A stretch of 64,000 bases of DNA. Source: Psychrobacter glacincola (GTDB lineage: Bacteria; Pseudomonadota; Gammaproteobacteria; Pseudomonadales; Moraxellaceae). Below the pieces are notes generated by a model, which had not been told where the DNA came from, ran no database searches, and saw nothing but the letters and a program-made list of their open reading frames with translations. The translations under genes were made by a program, and so were the position numbers. This document shows, in pieces, positions 46,241-55,598 of this stretch. How positions within the stretch are numbered: position 1 is the stretch's first letter; every line of letters starts with the position of its first letter. The stretch spans positions 62,001 through 126,000 of the forward strand of contig LIQB01000009.1 in NCBI GenBank assembly GCA_001411745.2, read 5' to 3'.

Positions 46241-46930
46241 ATGGTCAACTTCATTGATGACTATAGAGGTAGTTATGGGGTCGAGCTGATCTGTAGAGTC
46301 CTACCGATTGCCCCGTCAACTTATTATCGTGCTCAAGACTTAAGCAAAAACCCACACAAGCGTTCACTACGCAGACAGCATGACGACTATTATCTCAGCG
46401 AGATTAAACGTATTTGGCAGGACAGTAAATGCCGTTATGGTGCGCGTAAGTTTTGGCAGCAGATGAAAGCTGATGGGTTAAAGGTTGCTCGTTGTACCAT
46501 AGAGCGTTTAATGAGACAGCATGGCTTACATCGCATGAACACAGACTTGGTGATGGCCGCTTTAAATCAATCGATAACAGATAGAAACAATCCTAAGGAT
46601 GTCATTCATCATAGCGATAGAGGGGTTCAGTATTTATCTATTCGCTACACGGATAAAATGAAGGACTCTGGAGTTATCGCCTCTGTGGGTACAACAGGCG
46701 ATTCATACGACAACGCATTGGCTGAAACGGTTAACGGGCTTTATAAGTCTGAAGTGATTCATTATTTAAAGCAGAACTGGACTGGTGTCAACGATGTCGA
46801 ACTGGCAACCCTTGAGTGGGTGGACTGGTTCAATAAAACACGACTGCATAGTACGATTGGTTATGTGTCACCTTTTGATTTTGAAAAGCGGTATTATGAT
46901 AATTTTATCCTGTCAGGCATCGCCGCCTGA
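46241..46930 (+). pseudogene. IS3-family orfB with in-frame central deletion
   Basis: A 229-residue frame with the normal N-terminus (DDYRGSYGVELICRVLPIAP) and the normal C-terminal DDE parts (VIHHSDRGVQYLSIRYTDKM and RLHSTIGYVSPFDFEKRYYD). Between LMRQHGLHR and MNTDLVMAALNQ roughly 65 residues of the family are missing, including the first catalytic Asp. The frame is kept. The protein therefore should not transpose DNA. The nominal ATG is not the normal entry, which is by frameshift from orfA. Confidence 0.8.
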
Positions 46931-47148
46931 CTCAAGTAAATCACTCTCCGATATACTTGGGGCGGTTCATTGTTCAGAACGTTCAGTGGACAACTATCGC
47001 ACCAACCTACCTATGAGGCAAATCATAAATACTTTATATGAAAATTAGGGAGTTCAGACATATATCGCCCATTTTATTGAACAAATATAAGGTATTATTG
47101 CTATCTATGGGAAATTTTTTATTTTCGAGCCTTGGGAAGGATTTGGTT

Positions 47149-47424
47149 ATGAAGAAAGCTACTTTAGGCATAGTGCTGTCTATGTCTACCCTGTCATCTC
47201 ATGCTGTAGTCACAGTAACTGACAATCCGTTTTATAGTGATGTTGAAGTGAATTATTCATTATTTGTTGAAGGGTCAGGTAGTTCACAGTGCAAGGGTCT
47301 ACCACGTACTTGTACGCAAATGGCAAGCTGTGAACAAGCCAAACAAGCGCTTAAATGTGGCAACAAACGACTAGATCGTGATAAGGATGGGGTGCCATGC
47401 GAATCAATATGTCCTGGTGGGTAA
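47149..47424 (+). CDS. Excalibur calcium-binding domain protein, secreted
   Basis: A 91-residue exported protein. The signal peptide is MKKATLGIVLSMSTLSSHAV, with GGGAAGG 8 bases before the ATG. The C-terminal part has the Excalibur pattern: conserved cysteines (SSQCKGLPRTCTQMASCEQA) and a calcium-type loop LDRDKDGVPCES. It overlaps the next gene by 28 bases. Typical role: extracellular, sometimes joined to nucleases; here it stands alone. Confidence 0.8.
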   Translation: MKKATLGIVLSMSTLSSHAVVTVTDNPFYSDVEVNYSLFVEGSGSSQCKGLPRTCTQMASCEQAKQALKCGNKRLDRDKDGVPCESICPGG

Positions 47425-47810
47425 TTAGCATCGCTGTTTTGTCATTAGCTGCGTGCAATTCTTCTCAAAATGATAGTTACGTACATGAATTTGTTTCTGG
47501 CGATGTCATGGTTCATGAGATGTTTTGGGCTATTGACCATGACACACCCTATCCGTTTACGACGTCAGGTGTGATTGCATGTGTGTATTACCCTTCCTTT
47601 GGCCGTGAAGTGTATTTTTTTCCCGAAGACTACACAGATGAATCTTATATCGGTACGCCTCTCAATAAGTCGGCAGCGAGTAGTTTAGACAAAGATAATA
47701 TGAGCGCAAATGTGCCATATAGTATCAAGCAAGGTGCAGATCTTAGTGATGCCATACAAGTAGGCTTGAGAGTCTGTGACGAGCAGAGTGATATGTTGAG
47801 TAAGCTGTAG
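47397..47810 (+). CDS. Lipoprotein of the DUF2511 (YebY-like) type
   Basis: A 137-residue lipoprotein (WWVISIAVLSLAAC, Cys20). The mature domain (SGVIACVYYPSFGREVYFFP and TPLNKSAASS) resembles DUF2511/YebY, periplasmic proteins of unclear role; the match is from memory and moderate. AAGGAT about 9 bases upstream lies inside the preceding Excalibur gene, and the 28-base overlap suggests coupling. Confidence 0.6.
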   Translation: MRINMSWWVISIAVLSLAACNSSQNDSYVHEFVSGDVMVHEMFWAIDHDTPYPFTTSGVIACVYYPSFGREVYFFPEDYTDESYIGTPLNKSAASSLDKDNMSANVPYSIKQGADLSDAIQVGLRVCDEQSDMLSKL

Positions 47811-47851
47811 AAATTAACATGAAAGATTTCAATCATATTAGATAGGTATGT

Positions 47852-47872
47852 TTCCCTAGTGAGGACTTGAAC
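47852..47872. repeat. 21-bp repeat, inverted copy of 19085
   Basis: The exact reverse complement of 19085-19105 (TTCCCTAGTGAGGACTTGAA plus C). It may be a tRNA-derived attachment-site remnant near the right edge of the island. No tRNA gene is complete at either place. Confidence 0.5.
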
Positions 47873-48071
47873 GCTAAGCTGTGGGCTATTAGGCATCGCC
47901 TACGACCAACTTAGACAAAGAGAAGCTTTAAAAGCTGTAATTAAAATAATAGTTCAATCTGAGAAGCTACCCAATCTGATTAGCATAAATAATAACTGGA
48001 AAGGTAAGAACTTTCTTAAAAAGCTAGGGCTTGAGTTTAAATCACCAGACGAAATCGATTTTGAACAGTAA
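47871..48071 (+). pseudogene. 3' fragment of an unknown gene
   Basis: An open frame without a start codon, beginning right at the 21-bp repeat, encodes LLGIAYDQLRQREALKAVIK and ends SPDEIDFEQ at 48071. It looks like a real protein C-terminus with good codon structure, but no family was recognised. Probably the remaining tail of a deleted gene. Confidence 0.35.
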
Positions 48072-48209
48072 GAGATAATATACATCACACCGTCGTAAAG
48101 AGTCTTAGTGAAGATAGTTTTTGGTTAAGATGCTAATCTTGCAATGGTGCGTTTTACGGAACAATTGCAGTTTCGATTTAAATGATGCACGAATCACACC
48201 ATACATATT

Positions 48210-48390
48210 CTAACTCCCATTAGCAGATGCTTGCCAGCCGCGAACATCAATCTTACCAGTAACAGCAGCCGATATTAAAGCGGTGCGGCGTTCCTGCATG
48301 AGTTGAATGGCTTGTAAGGTTGTAAATATTGGCGTTTTGCATTAGCACCCGTACGATAGCCTAGCGCTGTTTTTCACCACCTGCTAAGGT
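48210..48390 (-). pseudogene. Fragments of HsdS and of an ABC ATPase
   Basis: On the minus strand, 48210-48310 reads [20 protein letters not shown] and GWQASANGS, the characteristic end of a type I restriction specificity subunit (HsdS). Just upstream, 48330-48390 in another frame reads LAGGEKQR, a stop, [13 protein letters not shown], an ABC-transporter signature region. The two pieces are fused debris, with no full gene. From 48072 to 48209 nothing else was recognised. Confidence 0.65.
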
Positions 48391-48412
48391 CTATATCATC
48401 AATTTCTCTCAA

Positions 48413-49392
48413 CTACTTCTCAATACCACCCCACCCTGCTTCTGGATAACGCTCGCCAGCAATATTACAGGGATTAAATAATTCATCCAGCTCATCTATT
48501 TGCTCGGACTTAAGCGTAATCTTTACTGCTTGGGCATTTTCTATGAGATATTTTTCGTGACGTGTACCCGCGATAGGAATGACATGCGGATGTTTATTTA
48601 GTAGCCATGCCAGACAAAGCTGGGCATTACTGTATTGCCATTCGGTAGCTAGCTTACTGAACTGCTTTACTATCTGCTGATTATTAGTGAGCGCTTCTCC
48701 CTTTAAGCGCGGTACAGCATGACGAAAATCGCCTGCTTCCAAACTCTCAGTATCAAGCTTACCGGTTAAAAAAGCCCGTCCCAATGGACTATAAGCGACA
48801 AAACTGATACCCAACTCACGACATGTCTCTAATAGCTCCTCTTCTGGTTGCCACGACCAGAGCGAATACTCGCTTTGTACCGCTGTGATAGGATGAATGG
48901 CATGCGCTTGACGCAAAGTCTCGCTTGAAACCTCAGATAGACCGATACCGCGTATATCTCCTTGCTTTACTAAAGCGCTTAACGTATGCATCATGTCTTC
49001 AATCGGCGTGTTGTGGTCACGGCGATGGCAATATAATCTGTGCCCAACCGCTGTAAAGAATTATGGCAAGCTTGCTTAATATAATCAGGGCTATTATCTA
49101 AACGACGCTCATATTGACCTTTGGCACGGACAATACTGAACTTAGTTGCAATCACTATTTGCTTTCGCTGCGCTTTATGTGCAGCTATAAATTGTCCTAG
49201 TAACGTTTCATTGTGACCAAAACCATAAGTATCAGCGCTATCAAAGAAGTTAATGCCAAGCTCAAGTGCTTTATCAAGTAACGCTAACGATTGACTATCG
49301 TCACTGTCTCCATAGAATTCACTCATGCCCATACAGCCAAGACCAATGGCTGAAACGGGCTGATTAATATGCTGTAATAATCGTGTTTGCAT
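48413..49392 (-). pseudogene. Aldo/keto reductase with frameshift
   Basis: Two consecutive frames form one AKR of about 330 residues. The N-terminal part (MQTRLLQHINQPVSAIGLGC, FFDSADTYGFGHNE, IVIATKF) ends at about 48991 after LGTDYIAIAVTTT. The shifted frame reads HRRDHNTPIEDMMHTLSALV and continues to the stop at 48413 (VAYSPLGRAFLTGKL). The DLYY segment before the catalytic His is missing, so a small deletion of roughly a dozen bases shifted the frame. The Tyr and Lys of the active site are otherwise present. It is next to the broken decarboxylase-like gene. Confidence 0.85.
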
Positions 49393-49433
49393 CTTATTCC
49401 TCACATTTATTTTATGCAAAATAATTCATGTCA

Positions 49434-49806
49434 ATCATGCTTCAATGACTTCTCTATAAGTAGTCAGCGCATTCATGCAGGCAGGCACTCCTGCATAAAT
49501 TGCCATTTGAATGACAATCTCTAATAATTCTTGCTGGCTGACGCCGACATTTAATGCAGCTCGCATATGTAGTTTCAACTACGGCGCAGCATGACCTAAG
49601 GTAATCAATGAGGCCACCGTTATCATCTTTCGAGACTTTAAATCTAGCCCAGGGCGACCGACTACTGCGCCAAAAGCGTAATCAGTAATCAATGCCGGTA
49701 AATCGGCATTCAGCTCAGCCAAATGATTGGTGACATTATCAGCAAGACCGTCTTGCAACTGGTTCATAATAGATTTGCCATGTTGGGTAAGTGCACTATC
49801 AGCCAT
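49434..49806 (-). pseudogene. Carboxymuconolactone decarboxylase-family gene with nonsense codon
   Basis: A CMD-family protein of about 123 residues. The first part (GRPGLDLKSRKMITVASLIT, LGHAAP) ends at a TAG at about 49579, after which the same frame continues LKLHMRAALNVGVSQQELLE and VPACMNALTTY to the stop at 49434. CAG to TAG would explain it. Family members act as peroxidases or decarboxylases; the usual Cys-containing helix is not fully conserved. It is divergent from a LysR gene that probably controlled it. Confidence 0.82.
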
Positions 49807-49898
49807 AAGGCAGTTCCTTTGAATTAATAAGTAAATCGATAACTTATAAATAGTCTAATCCAAACAATGCACAGACAACAGATGATAAAAAAACAACT

Positions 49899-49918
49899 AC
49901 TGTGCAATAATGCACAGT
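49899..49918. promoter_or_regulatory. Perfect palindrome, probable LysR operator
   Basis: ACTGTGCA-ATAA-TGCACAGT between the divergent LysR (50003) and decarboxylase-like (49806) genes. The dyad with TGCA arms fits the class of sites bound by LysR regulators, here presumably the adjacent one. Another AATGCACAG lies at about 49866. Confidence 0.55.
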
Positions 49919-50002
49919 AACTTAAAGACTCTAATTATAATAACGAGTAGCTCAACTTTGAAGATAACAGTAAAAATTTAAAATAAAAGGCAGGCTCTAA
50001 TA

Positions 50003-50917
50003 ATGGATTGGCATGATTTGGCATATTTTGTTTGCTTGGTAGAACAGCAAACATTGACAGCTTGTGCAGAGCACTTAGGCGTACAACACAGTACTGTATC
50101 TCGGCGTATTGAGAGCCTCGAACAAGCACTATCTTTGACTTTATTTGATCGTTTAGGGAAGCGTTATATACTCACTCAGGAAGGTGAGCTTTTGTATGCT
50201 CAAGCGGCAGAAGTACAAAAAGAGATTATCACCTTCGAACGAATGGCAATCAACCAAAATGCGATGCAAGGCAGTGTCATCATATCAGCACCACCAGTGT
50301 TGGCAAATGAAGTGTTAATACCGGAACTGCCTGCCTTTCGTGAACGCTATCCCGATATCCTGCTACATGTGCGCGGTGATGTTCATTTTAGTGATTTGTA
50401 CCGCAAGGAAGCTGATATTGCACTTCGCCTAAGCCGGCCTACACAGGACGACTTACTTATCCGCACAATATCTCACATAAATTATGGCTTCTTTGCCCAC
50501 CAAGATTATATTGAGCATACACCAATTGAACAGTGGCAATTGGTTGAATTTCAAGCTAACGCGCGCCTATCTAACTGGTTACAAGATCTAATACATCAAC
50601 ACTCCTATCCTGTCATTTTCAGCAGTAATGACTTGTACGTAACCTATAGCAGCGTGTGTCAGAAATTGGGTATTACTATCCTGCCTTATTTTTTAGCGGC
50701 TAAAAACCCGGCCCTATTACCGATTAATCCAGTTGATAGGACGTTCATGATTATGCATGAAATATCAGCGACTACTGCTAGTCATACACATATAGACAAG
50801 CAAGCTATACCTTTAGTTCAATCGCAACCTTTATACGTAGTCATGCATCCTGATGTACGGCGCTCTGCGAGGGTCAGGGTCGTTGCAGATTGGTTAGGGT
50901 CTGTGTTTGGTAAATAA
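50003..50917 (+). CDS. LysR-family transcriptional regulator
   Basis: A 304-residue LysR regulator. The N-terminal winged helix is MDWHDLAYFVCLVEQQTLTA with the HTH in LGVQHSTVSRRIESLEQALS, and the effector-binding domain follows from about residue 90. It is divergent from the CMD-family and AKR pseudogenes, with a perfect palindrome between, so it was probably their regulator and now has lost its targets. Confidence 0.9.
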   Translation: MDWHDLAYFVCLVEQQTLTACAEHLGVQHSTVSRRIESLEQALSLTLFDRLGKRYILTQEGELLYAQAAEVQKEIITFERMAINQNAMQGSVIISAPPVLANEVLIPELPAFRERYPDILLHVRGDVHFSDLYRKEADIALRLSRPTQDDLLIRTISHINYGFFAHQDYIEHTPIEQWQLVEFQANARLSNWLQDLIHQHSYPVIFSSNDLYVTYSSVCQKLGITILPYFLAAKNPALLPINPVDRTFMIMHEISATTASHTHIDKQAIPLVQSQPLYVVMHPDVRRSARVRVVADWLGSVFGK

Positions 50918-51186
50918 TGTTATAGCGAGCTAAGAGTTGAAAATTACGTTGGAATTATGGATTAGTTTAATATATCTTCAGAAATAAAATTTTGCTGAAT
51001 CTAATTAAACCACTACGGAAAGCTAGTAACGACTTACAAAAGAGGGCTAACAAAGAATCTGACTATAAACTAAATCTTATATGTAGAAACTATAAAACGA
51101 CTCAATATTTACACTGCTAACTCACCATCTACTATGTACAACGCTACTCTCAGTATAATTATCAGCGCCGTTATCTCAATTAATAC

Positions 51187-52362
51187 CTACGAATTTTTTG
51201 GCTCGAATCTCGCTCGATCAACTTTCAAAATAGACCCGCTTGCAAACAATAATACTGCTCCAAGCAGTAAAAACAATCCAAAAGCGTAAAATGCAATAGC
51301 AGCGCCGTACTGATCGACAATTAAACCCGTAAAGATGACCGGAATACTAAACCCCATGTAAGCCATTAAAAAATAGCCAGCACTAGCACGAGCTTGCTCA
51401 GTGCCAGCAGACCGTGTCACCCCTGACAACCCGCCTAAATAAACAAAGCCATAACAACTACTGCTAGCTAAAAAAGCCGCAAAAAGAATTACTGGTAGAT
51501 TGGCATGCAGCGCACCCCAAGCAAGCAACGCATAAGCAGGAAGTAAAATCAGAATACCCAATTTACATGATACTTGAGGATCAAGCTTTCGAGCGATAGG
51601 CTGAAACAATAATCCACAGCTGATGGCAAGCATAGAGGATATTCCAGCATACTTAGCCAGTCCATGTGTGGCCAGCACCGAGGGTATAATTGATAATACC
51701 AACCCGGTGGTTGCCCAACAAATCAAAATGCCGCTGCCATACCAAATCACTTCACGATTAAAATAAGGCAGCTTGAGCATTGATCCACGAGTGTTCGAGC
51801 GCCCGTGCGCAGTCTCAGGTAATCGCCATACTAAAACTATTGATAAAAGCGCGCCTATTAGCATGAGGAAAAAGCTAGCAGGTTGCTCTGTCTCATAAAA
51901 TAACAAAGAAACTGTCGTTAATGCAGGCCCAAGACCAAAACCTATAGTGGTACTTGCAGTTACCCAAGTGGTGGCACGCCCCGTATCGGAGGAGCCAATC
52001 AACTCAATCATATATGCGGTCGCTGTTGCTGCCATTAAGGCTGTGCCAACACCAAGCAACAATCGCGCTACTGCTAACGCTCGCGTATAAGGGTAGAACA
52101 TCATCAGAGCAGTTGCCGCTATAGACAACCCTAAAGATATTAAAATCGTCTTTTGTCTCCCAATTCTATCGGAGAGTCCACCAAAAGCTAATAATACCGG
52201 TATCACCCCTAACACATAAAAAGAGAATGCGACCGTGGTTGCTAAAACACCGTAGCCGTCATTTTTAGCATAAATGGCATAAAGTGGTCCTTGTATATTA
52301 ACGCTTGTTGTTATCACGCATAATGCAAATGCCAGATATTTATTATATTTTTGAGTGGTCAT
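51187..52362 (-). CDS. MFS transporter
   Basis: A 391-residue membrane protein with about 12 helices. The loop 2-3 motif GGLSDRIGRQKTILIS is diagnostic of the major facilitator superfamily. The N-terminal half (ARLLLGVGTALMAATATAYM) resembles drug or sugar efflux members. It is divergent from the MocR gene at 52586, which may regulate it. The substrate is unknown. A 269-base gap before it (50918-51186) shows nothing notable. Confidence 0.88.
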   Translation of the reverse strand: MTTQKYNKYLAFALCVITTSVNIQGPLYAIYAKNDGYGVLATTVAFSFYVLGVIPVLLAFGGLSDRIGRQKTILISLGLSIAATALMMFYPYTRALAVARLLLGVGTALMAATATAYMIELIGSSDTGRATTWVTASTTIGFGLGPALTTVSLLFYETEQPASFFLMLIGALLSIVLVWRLPETAHGRSNTRGSMLKLPYFNREVIWYGSGILICWATTGLVLSIIPSVLATHGLAKYAGISSMLAISCGLLFQPIARKLDPQVSCKLGILILLPAYALLAWGALHANLPVILFAAFLASSSCYGFVYLGGLSGVTRSAGTEQARASAGYFLMAYMGFSIPVIFTGLIVDQYGAAIAFYAFGLFLLLGAVLLFASGSILKVDRARFEPKNS

Positions 52363-52514
52363 ATATAGCCGCTTTTAAAAAATTATCATTGGAGTGATTG
52401 ATGTTAATGGTTGTCATAACTAGAGCTTTATAGCCATATCACATCGTTTTAGGTTCAATGATTAAAACAAAAGCGCATTAGGTTATCTATATACAATCCA
52501 GTACAATTGGACAG

Positions 52515-52544
52515 AACTGTTTGGCATATAAAACCCATACAGTT
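52515..52544. promoter_or_regulatory. Inverted repeat AACTGT-N18-ACAGTT, possible MocR operator
   Basis: AACTGT (52515-52520) and ACAGTT (52539-52544) lie between the divergent MFS and MocR genes. Their position and symmetry suggest the site of the adjacent MocR regulator. Confidence 0.45.
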
Positions 52545-52585
52545 TTTCTATCGAATTTATATATTCATGGGTTCACTTGAAAAAT

Positions 52586-53965
52586 ATGAAGCATCAATTA
52601 ACACGAATTGAAATCGTCATGGCTGACGTTAAAGAAAAGATAGCGACCGTCGTCTATATGCCCGGAACACGGCTGCCCTCCGTACGGGCCGCAGCAAACA
52701 GTTACGGGTTTTCACCATCAACGGTAGTTGAAGCTTACGAGCGCTTGCAAACAGAAGGTGTTATTTACTCACGTCCTGGCGCAGGGTTCTATGTCGCACA
52801 GACGACAGCGCCGCTCTCATTAACAGAAACAGGGCACAATCTTGATCGCGCGATAGATCCACTCTGGGTGTCGCGGCAATCGCTTGAGCCATCCGACAAT
52901 GTGCTAAAGCCTGGCTGTGGTTGGCTGCCTGCAGATTGGTTGTTTGTGGAGGGTATGCGCCGCGGTTTACGACATGCGGCAAAAGGTGACGCTACCGTTA
53001 TCAGCGAGTATGCAACACCGCTAGGATTGCCCGCGTTACGCCAATTACTGACACGGCGTATGGCAGGACTGGGCATCGATGCGCAGCCTTCACAAGTCAT
53101 GCTGACAGAGTCTGGTACGCAAGCGATAGATTTAATTTTTCGCTTTTTATTGACCGCAGGCGATACGGTAGTCGTCGACGACCCTTGTTATTTTAATTTT
53201 CGAGCGCTATTGCGTGCTCATAGAGTTAAAGTCATTGGCGTGCCTTATACGCCAAGTGGTCCAGATGTAGAGGCCTTTGCAAAAATTTTGGAAGAACACA
53301 AACCGCGCCTATATATTACCAATGCCGCCATCCATAACCCTACCGGTGCAACTTTATCGCATGCTACGGCGTACCAAATACTGCAATTGGCACAGACCGC
53401 TGGTTTATATATTATCGAAGACGATATTTTTGCTGATTTTGAAGTCAAACCTGCGCCACGGCTTGCGGCATTAGACGGTTTATCACGCGTTTTTTACATT
53501 GGTAGTTTTTCTAAAACGTTATCGGCGTCATTGCGCTGCGGTTATATAGCTGCGCCGAATGAATGGGTTGAGAGTTTGCTTGACTTGAAAATAGCGACTG
53601 GTTTTGGCGGCGGTCAGCTGGCAGCAGCAGTTGTGTTATCAGCGTTAACGGATAGCGGTTATCGCAAACATATGAGTACGCTTCATACACGACTTGCAAG
53701 CGCACGTTCTCAAGCGCTGCCACGCTTGGAAAAATTGGGAATTGTGCCGTGGTTACTACCACAAGCAGGGATGTTTCTTTGGTGCCGCTTGCCAGATAAT
53801 AATAGTGCAACCGAACTGGCCAATCGTTGTTTGTCACAAGGTGTAGTCTTAGCCCCAGGTAATGCTTTTAGTCAATCAAAAAATGCTGAGAACTTTATGC
53901 GTTTTAATGTAGCGCAAGCTACAGATTCACGTATATTTGAAGTGTTGGCTCAAGCGTTGGTATAG
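52586..53965 (+). CDS. MocR-family regulator (GntR HTH plus aminotransferase-like domain)
   Basis: About 459 residues. The N-terminal GntR-type winged helix has RLPSVRAAANSYGFSPSTVV. Residues about 90-459 are a fold-type I aminotransferase domain with the PLP lysine in IGSFSKTLSASLRCGY and the NPTGAT motif. A TTG three codons upstream is possible, but the ATG is preferred. It probably controls the divergent MFS transporter. Higher GC than its neighbours. Confidence 0.88.
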   Translation: MKHQLTRIEIVMADVKEKIATVVYMPGTRLPSVRAAANSYGFSPSTVVEAYERLQTEGVIYSRPGAGFYVAQTTAPLSLTETGHNLDRAIDPLWVSRQSLEPSDNVLKPGCGWLPADWLFVEGMRRGLRHAAKGDATVISEYATPLGLPALRQLLTRRMAGLGIDAQPSQVMLTESGTQAIDLIFRFLLTAGDTVVVDDPCYFNFRALLRAHRVKVIGVPYTPSGPDVEAFAKILEEHKPRLYITNAAIHNPTGATLSHATAYQILQLAQTAGLYIIEDDIFADFEVKPAPRLAALDGLSRVFYIGSFSKTLSASLRCGYIAAPNEWVESLLDLKIATGFGGGQLAAAVVLSALTDSGYRKHMSTLHTRLASARSQALPRLEKLGIVPWLLPQAGMFLWCRLPDNNSATELANRCLSQGVVLAPGNAFSQSKNAENFMRFNVAQATDSRIFEVLAQALV

Positions 53966-54124
53966 CTAACCATCTTAATATATGGCCCGTATCCTCTTTT
54001 TTCTCATTACATTAAATGCCAGATACCTTTGCCATAATCTTAACCAAACGTTGAAATCAACACCTGATAAATCAATGATTTGAATGGGTCCATTATTTTC
54101 CATATTTACCTCAATTTGGAAATT

Positions 54125-54868
54125 TTAGACATTGGATAGAGTATCCAGTATTGTTGCTAACCATGCGTTGTTATCTTCGATATATTTATTACCATGTTCT
54201 ATTATCTCAGCAGGTGATTGGACAGATTTAGGATAATTATTAAGTTCGTTTTGGATTTCATCACGCCCATGCTCTACCATTTTGACCATACTCTCTTGGC
54301 TCACTTCAAAGTGACACTGCCAGCCGATAACAAAAGATCCAAGTTCTTTATGCAGCGGTGTTTGGTAAATAAACCCTTGGTTAGCCCACGCATCTGATGT
54401 TGCAATAGTAGTTGCTTCCTTCGGACAGTCAAAACCATCGCCATGCCAATGAAATACAGTAAACGCTTGCTTGGGTAGTTTTTGTAGTAAAGGATGACTC
54501 TTCCCTTCTTCTGTCAATTCAATAGGTAACCAGCCTATCTCTTTTACTCCAGAAGGCTTAACAGTGGCACCTAAACAATGAGCAATCAGCTGTGCCCCTA
54601 AACATATACCAATGACGTTCTTACTATTATCGATACTTTGTTGAATAAACTGTTTTTCATCGGCTAACCAAGGAAACTCTTGTTCATCGTGAATACTCAT
54701 CGGTCCACCCATGACTATTAGCCAATCAAAAGTGTCTTGCTCTGGTAATGAGTCCTCATTATAAAATCGAGTATAGGTGATGGTATGACCGTGGTTATTT
54801 GCCCACTGTTCGATAAAACCAAGATCTTCAAAATCAACATGAAGTAATGCATGAATACGTATAGTCAT
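54125..54868 (-). CDS. Class I glutamine amidotransferase-like protein
   Basis: A 247-residue GATase1-domain protein of the stand-alone GMP-synthase-like group. The nucleophile Cys is in VIGICLGAQLIAHCLG (Cys94), and His and Glu follow in the WQCHFEVS segment. DWLIVMGGPMSIHDE is the typical oxyanion strand. Such proteins act on small gamma-glutamyl compounds or are of unknown role. It is divergent from the isochorismatase gene at 55032. A 159-base gap before it holds nothing recognised. Confidence 0.88.
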   Translation of the reverse strand: MTIRIHALLHVDFEDLGFIEQWANNHGHTITYTRFYNEDSLPEQDTFDWLIVMGGPMSIHDEQEFPWLADEKQFIQQSIDNSKNVIGICLGAQLIAHCLGATVKPSGVKEIGWLPIELTEEGKSHPLLQKLPKQAFTVFHWHGDGFDCPKEATTIATSDAWANQGFIYQTPLHKELGSFVIGWQCHFEVSQESMVKMVEHGRDEIQNELNNYPKSVQSPAEIIEHGNKYIEDNNAWLATILDTLSNV

Positions 54869-55031
54869 AAAACACCTTTTATTGGTTATTTAATACGGTT
54901 TATTTAAATTGATGAAGACGAAAATTTTGATATTATACAGCGATTAAAGGCTTTGTATGATCTAGAAGAAATACAAAGATTATAGTTACTCCATTTAACC
55001 TATAAGCACGAACTATCATAAGGGTAAAATA

Positions 55032-55598
55032 ATGAGCTTACGAGATAAAAAACCGGCTTTGCTAGTTATTGATGTTCAAAAAGGCTTCGAAGATGAAGCC
55101 TATTGGGGTGGTAATCGTAATAATAAAAATGCTGAAAAGATTTGCGGAGAGATACTACAGAAATGGCGAGAGCATAAGTTGCCTGTTTTTCATGTACGTC
55201 ATAGCTCACTTAATCCTAATTCTCGATTGCATCCTACCCATTCAGGATTTGAGTTCAGCGAATATGCCCTGCCTAATAAAGATGAGTCCGTGATTACCAA
55301 ACAGGTGAATAGCGCCTTTATTGATACCGATTTAAAACAACAATTAGATAATCAAAACATATCAACGGTAGTCATTATTGGATTGACGACCAACCACTGT
55401 ATTTCTACTAGTACTCGTATGTCAGGTAACTATGGCTATGAGACTTATTTGATAGCTGATGCTACTGCCACATTTGATAGAGTAGGTATCAATGGTGAAA
55501 AGTATGAAGCAGAGCTTATGCATCAGACTACGCTGGCAAGCTTAAATGAGGAGTTTGCTAGGGTCATTACTACTAAGGCTTTATTGCAAGCTCTTTAA
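55032..55598 (+). CDS. Isochorismatase-family cysteine hydrolase
   Basis: A 188-residue cysteine hydrolase. The Asp is in ALLVIDVQKGFED, the Cys in GLTTNHCISTSTRMSG, and the strand FHVRHSS lies between them. This family hydrolyses amides such as nicotinamide or N-carbamoyl compounds, or vinyl ethers; the substrate is not visible. AAGGGTAAA precedes the ATG. Its stop overlaps the convergent TetR gene by four bases. Confidence 0.88.
   Translation: MSLRDKKPALLVIDVQKGFEDEAYWGGNRNNKNAEKICGEILQKWREHKLPVFHVRHSSLNPNSRLHPTHSGFEFSEYALPNKDESVITKQVNSAFIDTDLKQQLDNQNISTVVIIGLTTNHCISTSTRMSGNYGYETYLIADATATFDRVGINGEKYEAELMHQTTLASLNEEFARVITTKALLQAL

Larger units (their letters stand above)
45874..46969 (+). 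mobile_element. Second type of IS3-family element, internally deleted
   Basis: Bounded by TGAACCGCCCC at 45874 and its complement GGGGCGGTTCA ending at 46969; inner bases ATCGGAGA/GTCGGAGA also agree. TTG occurs on both sides (45871-45873 and 46970-46972), fitting a 3-bp target duplication, although the right neighbour is not the rest of the older IS. At 1096 bases it is about 200 shorter than usual because orfB has lost a central part. A slippery T-TTT-TTC (46202-46208) followed by a GC-rich hairpin marks the orfA/orfB frameshift. Confidence 0.85.

Noticed and set aside
16326..46969. One large composite transposon bounded by the IS3-family copies
   Set aside because: The second copy is a fragment without its right end, and no shared target duplication links the two, so joint movement is not supported.
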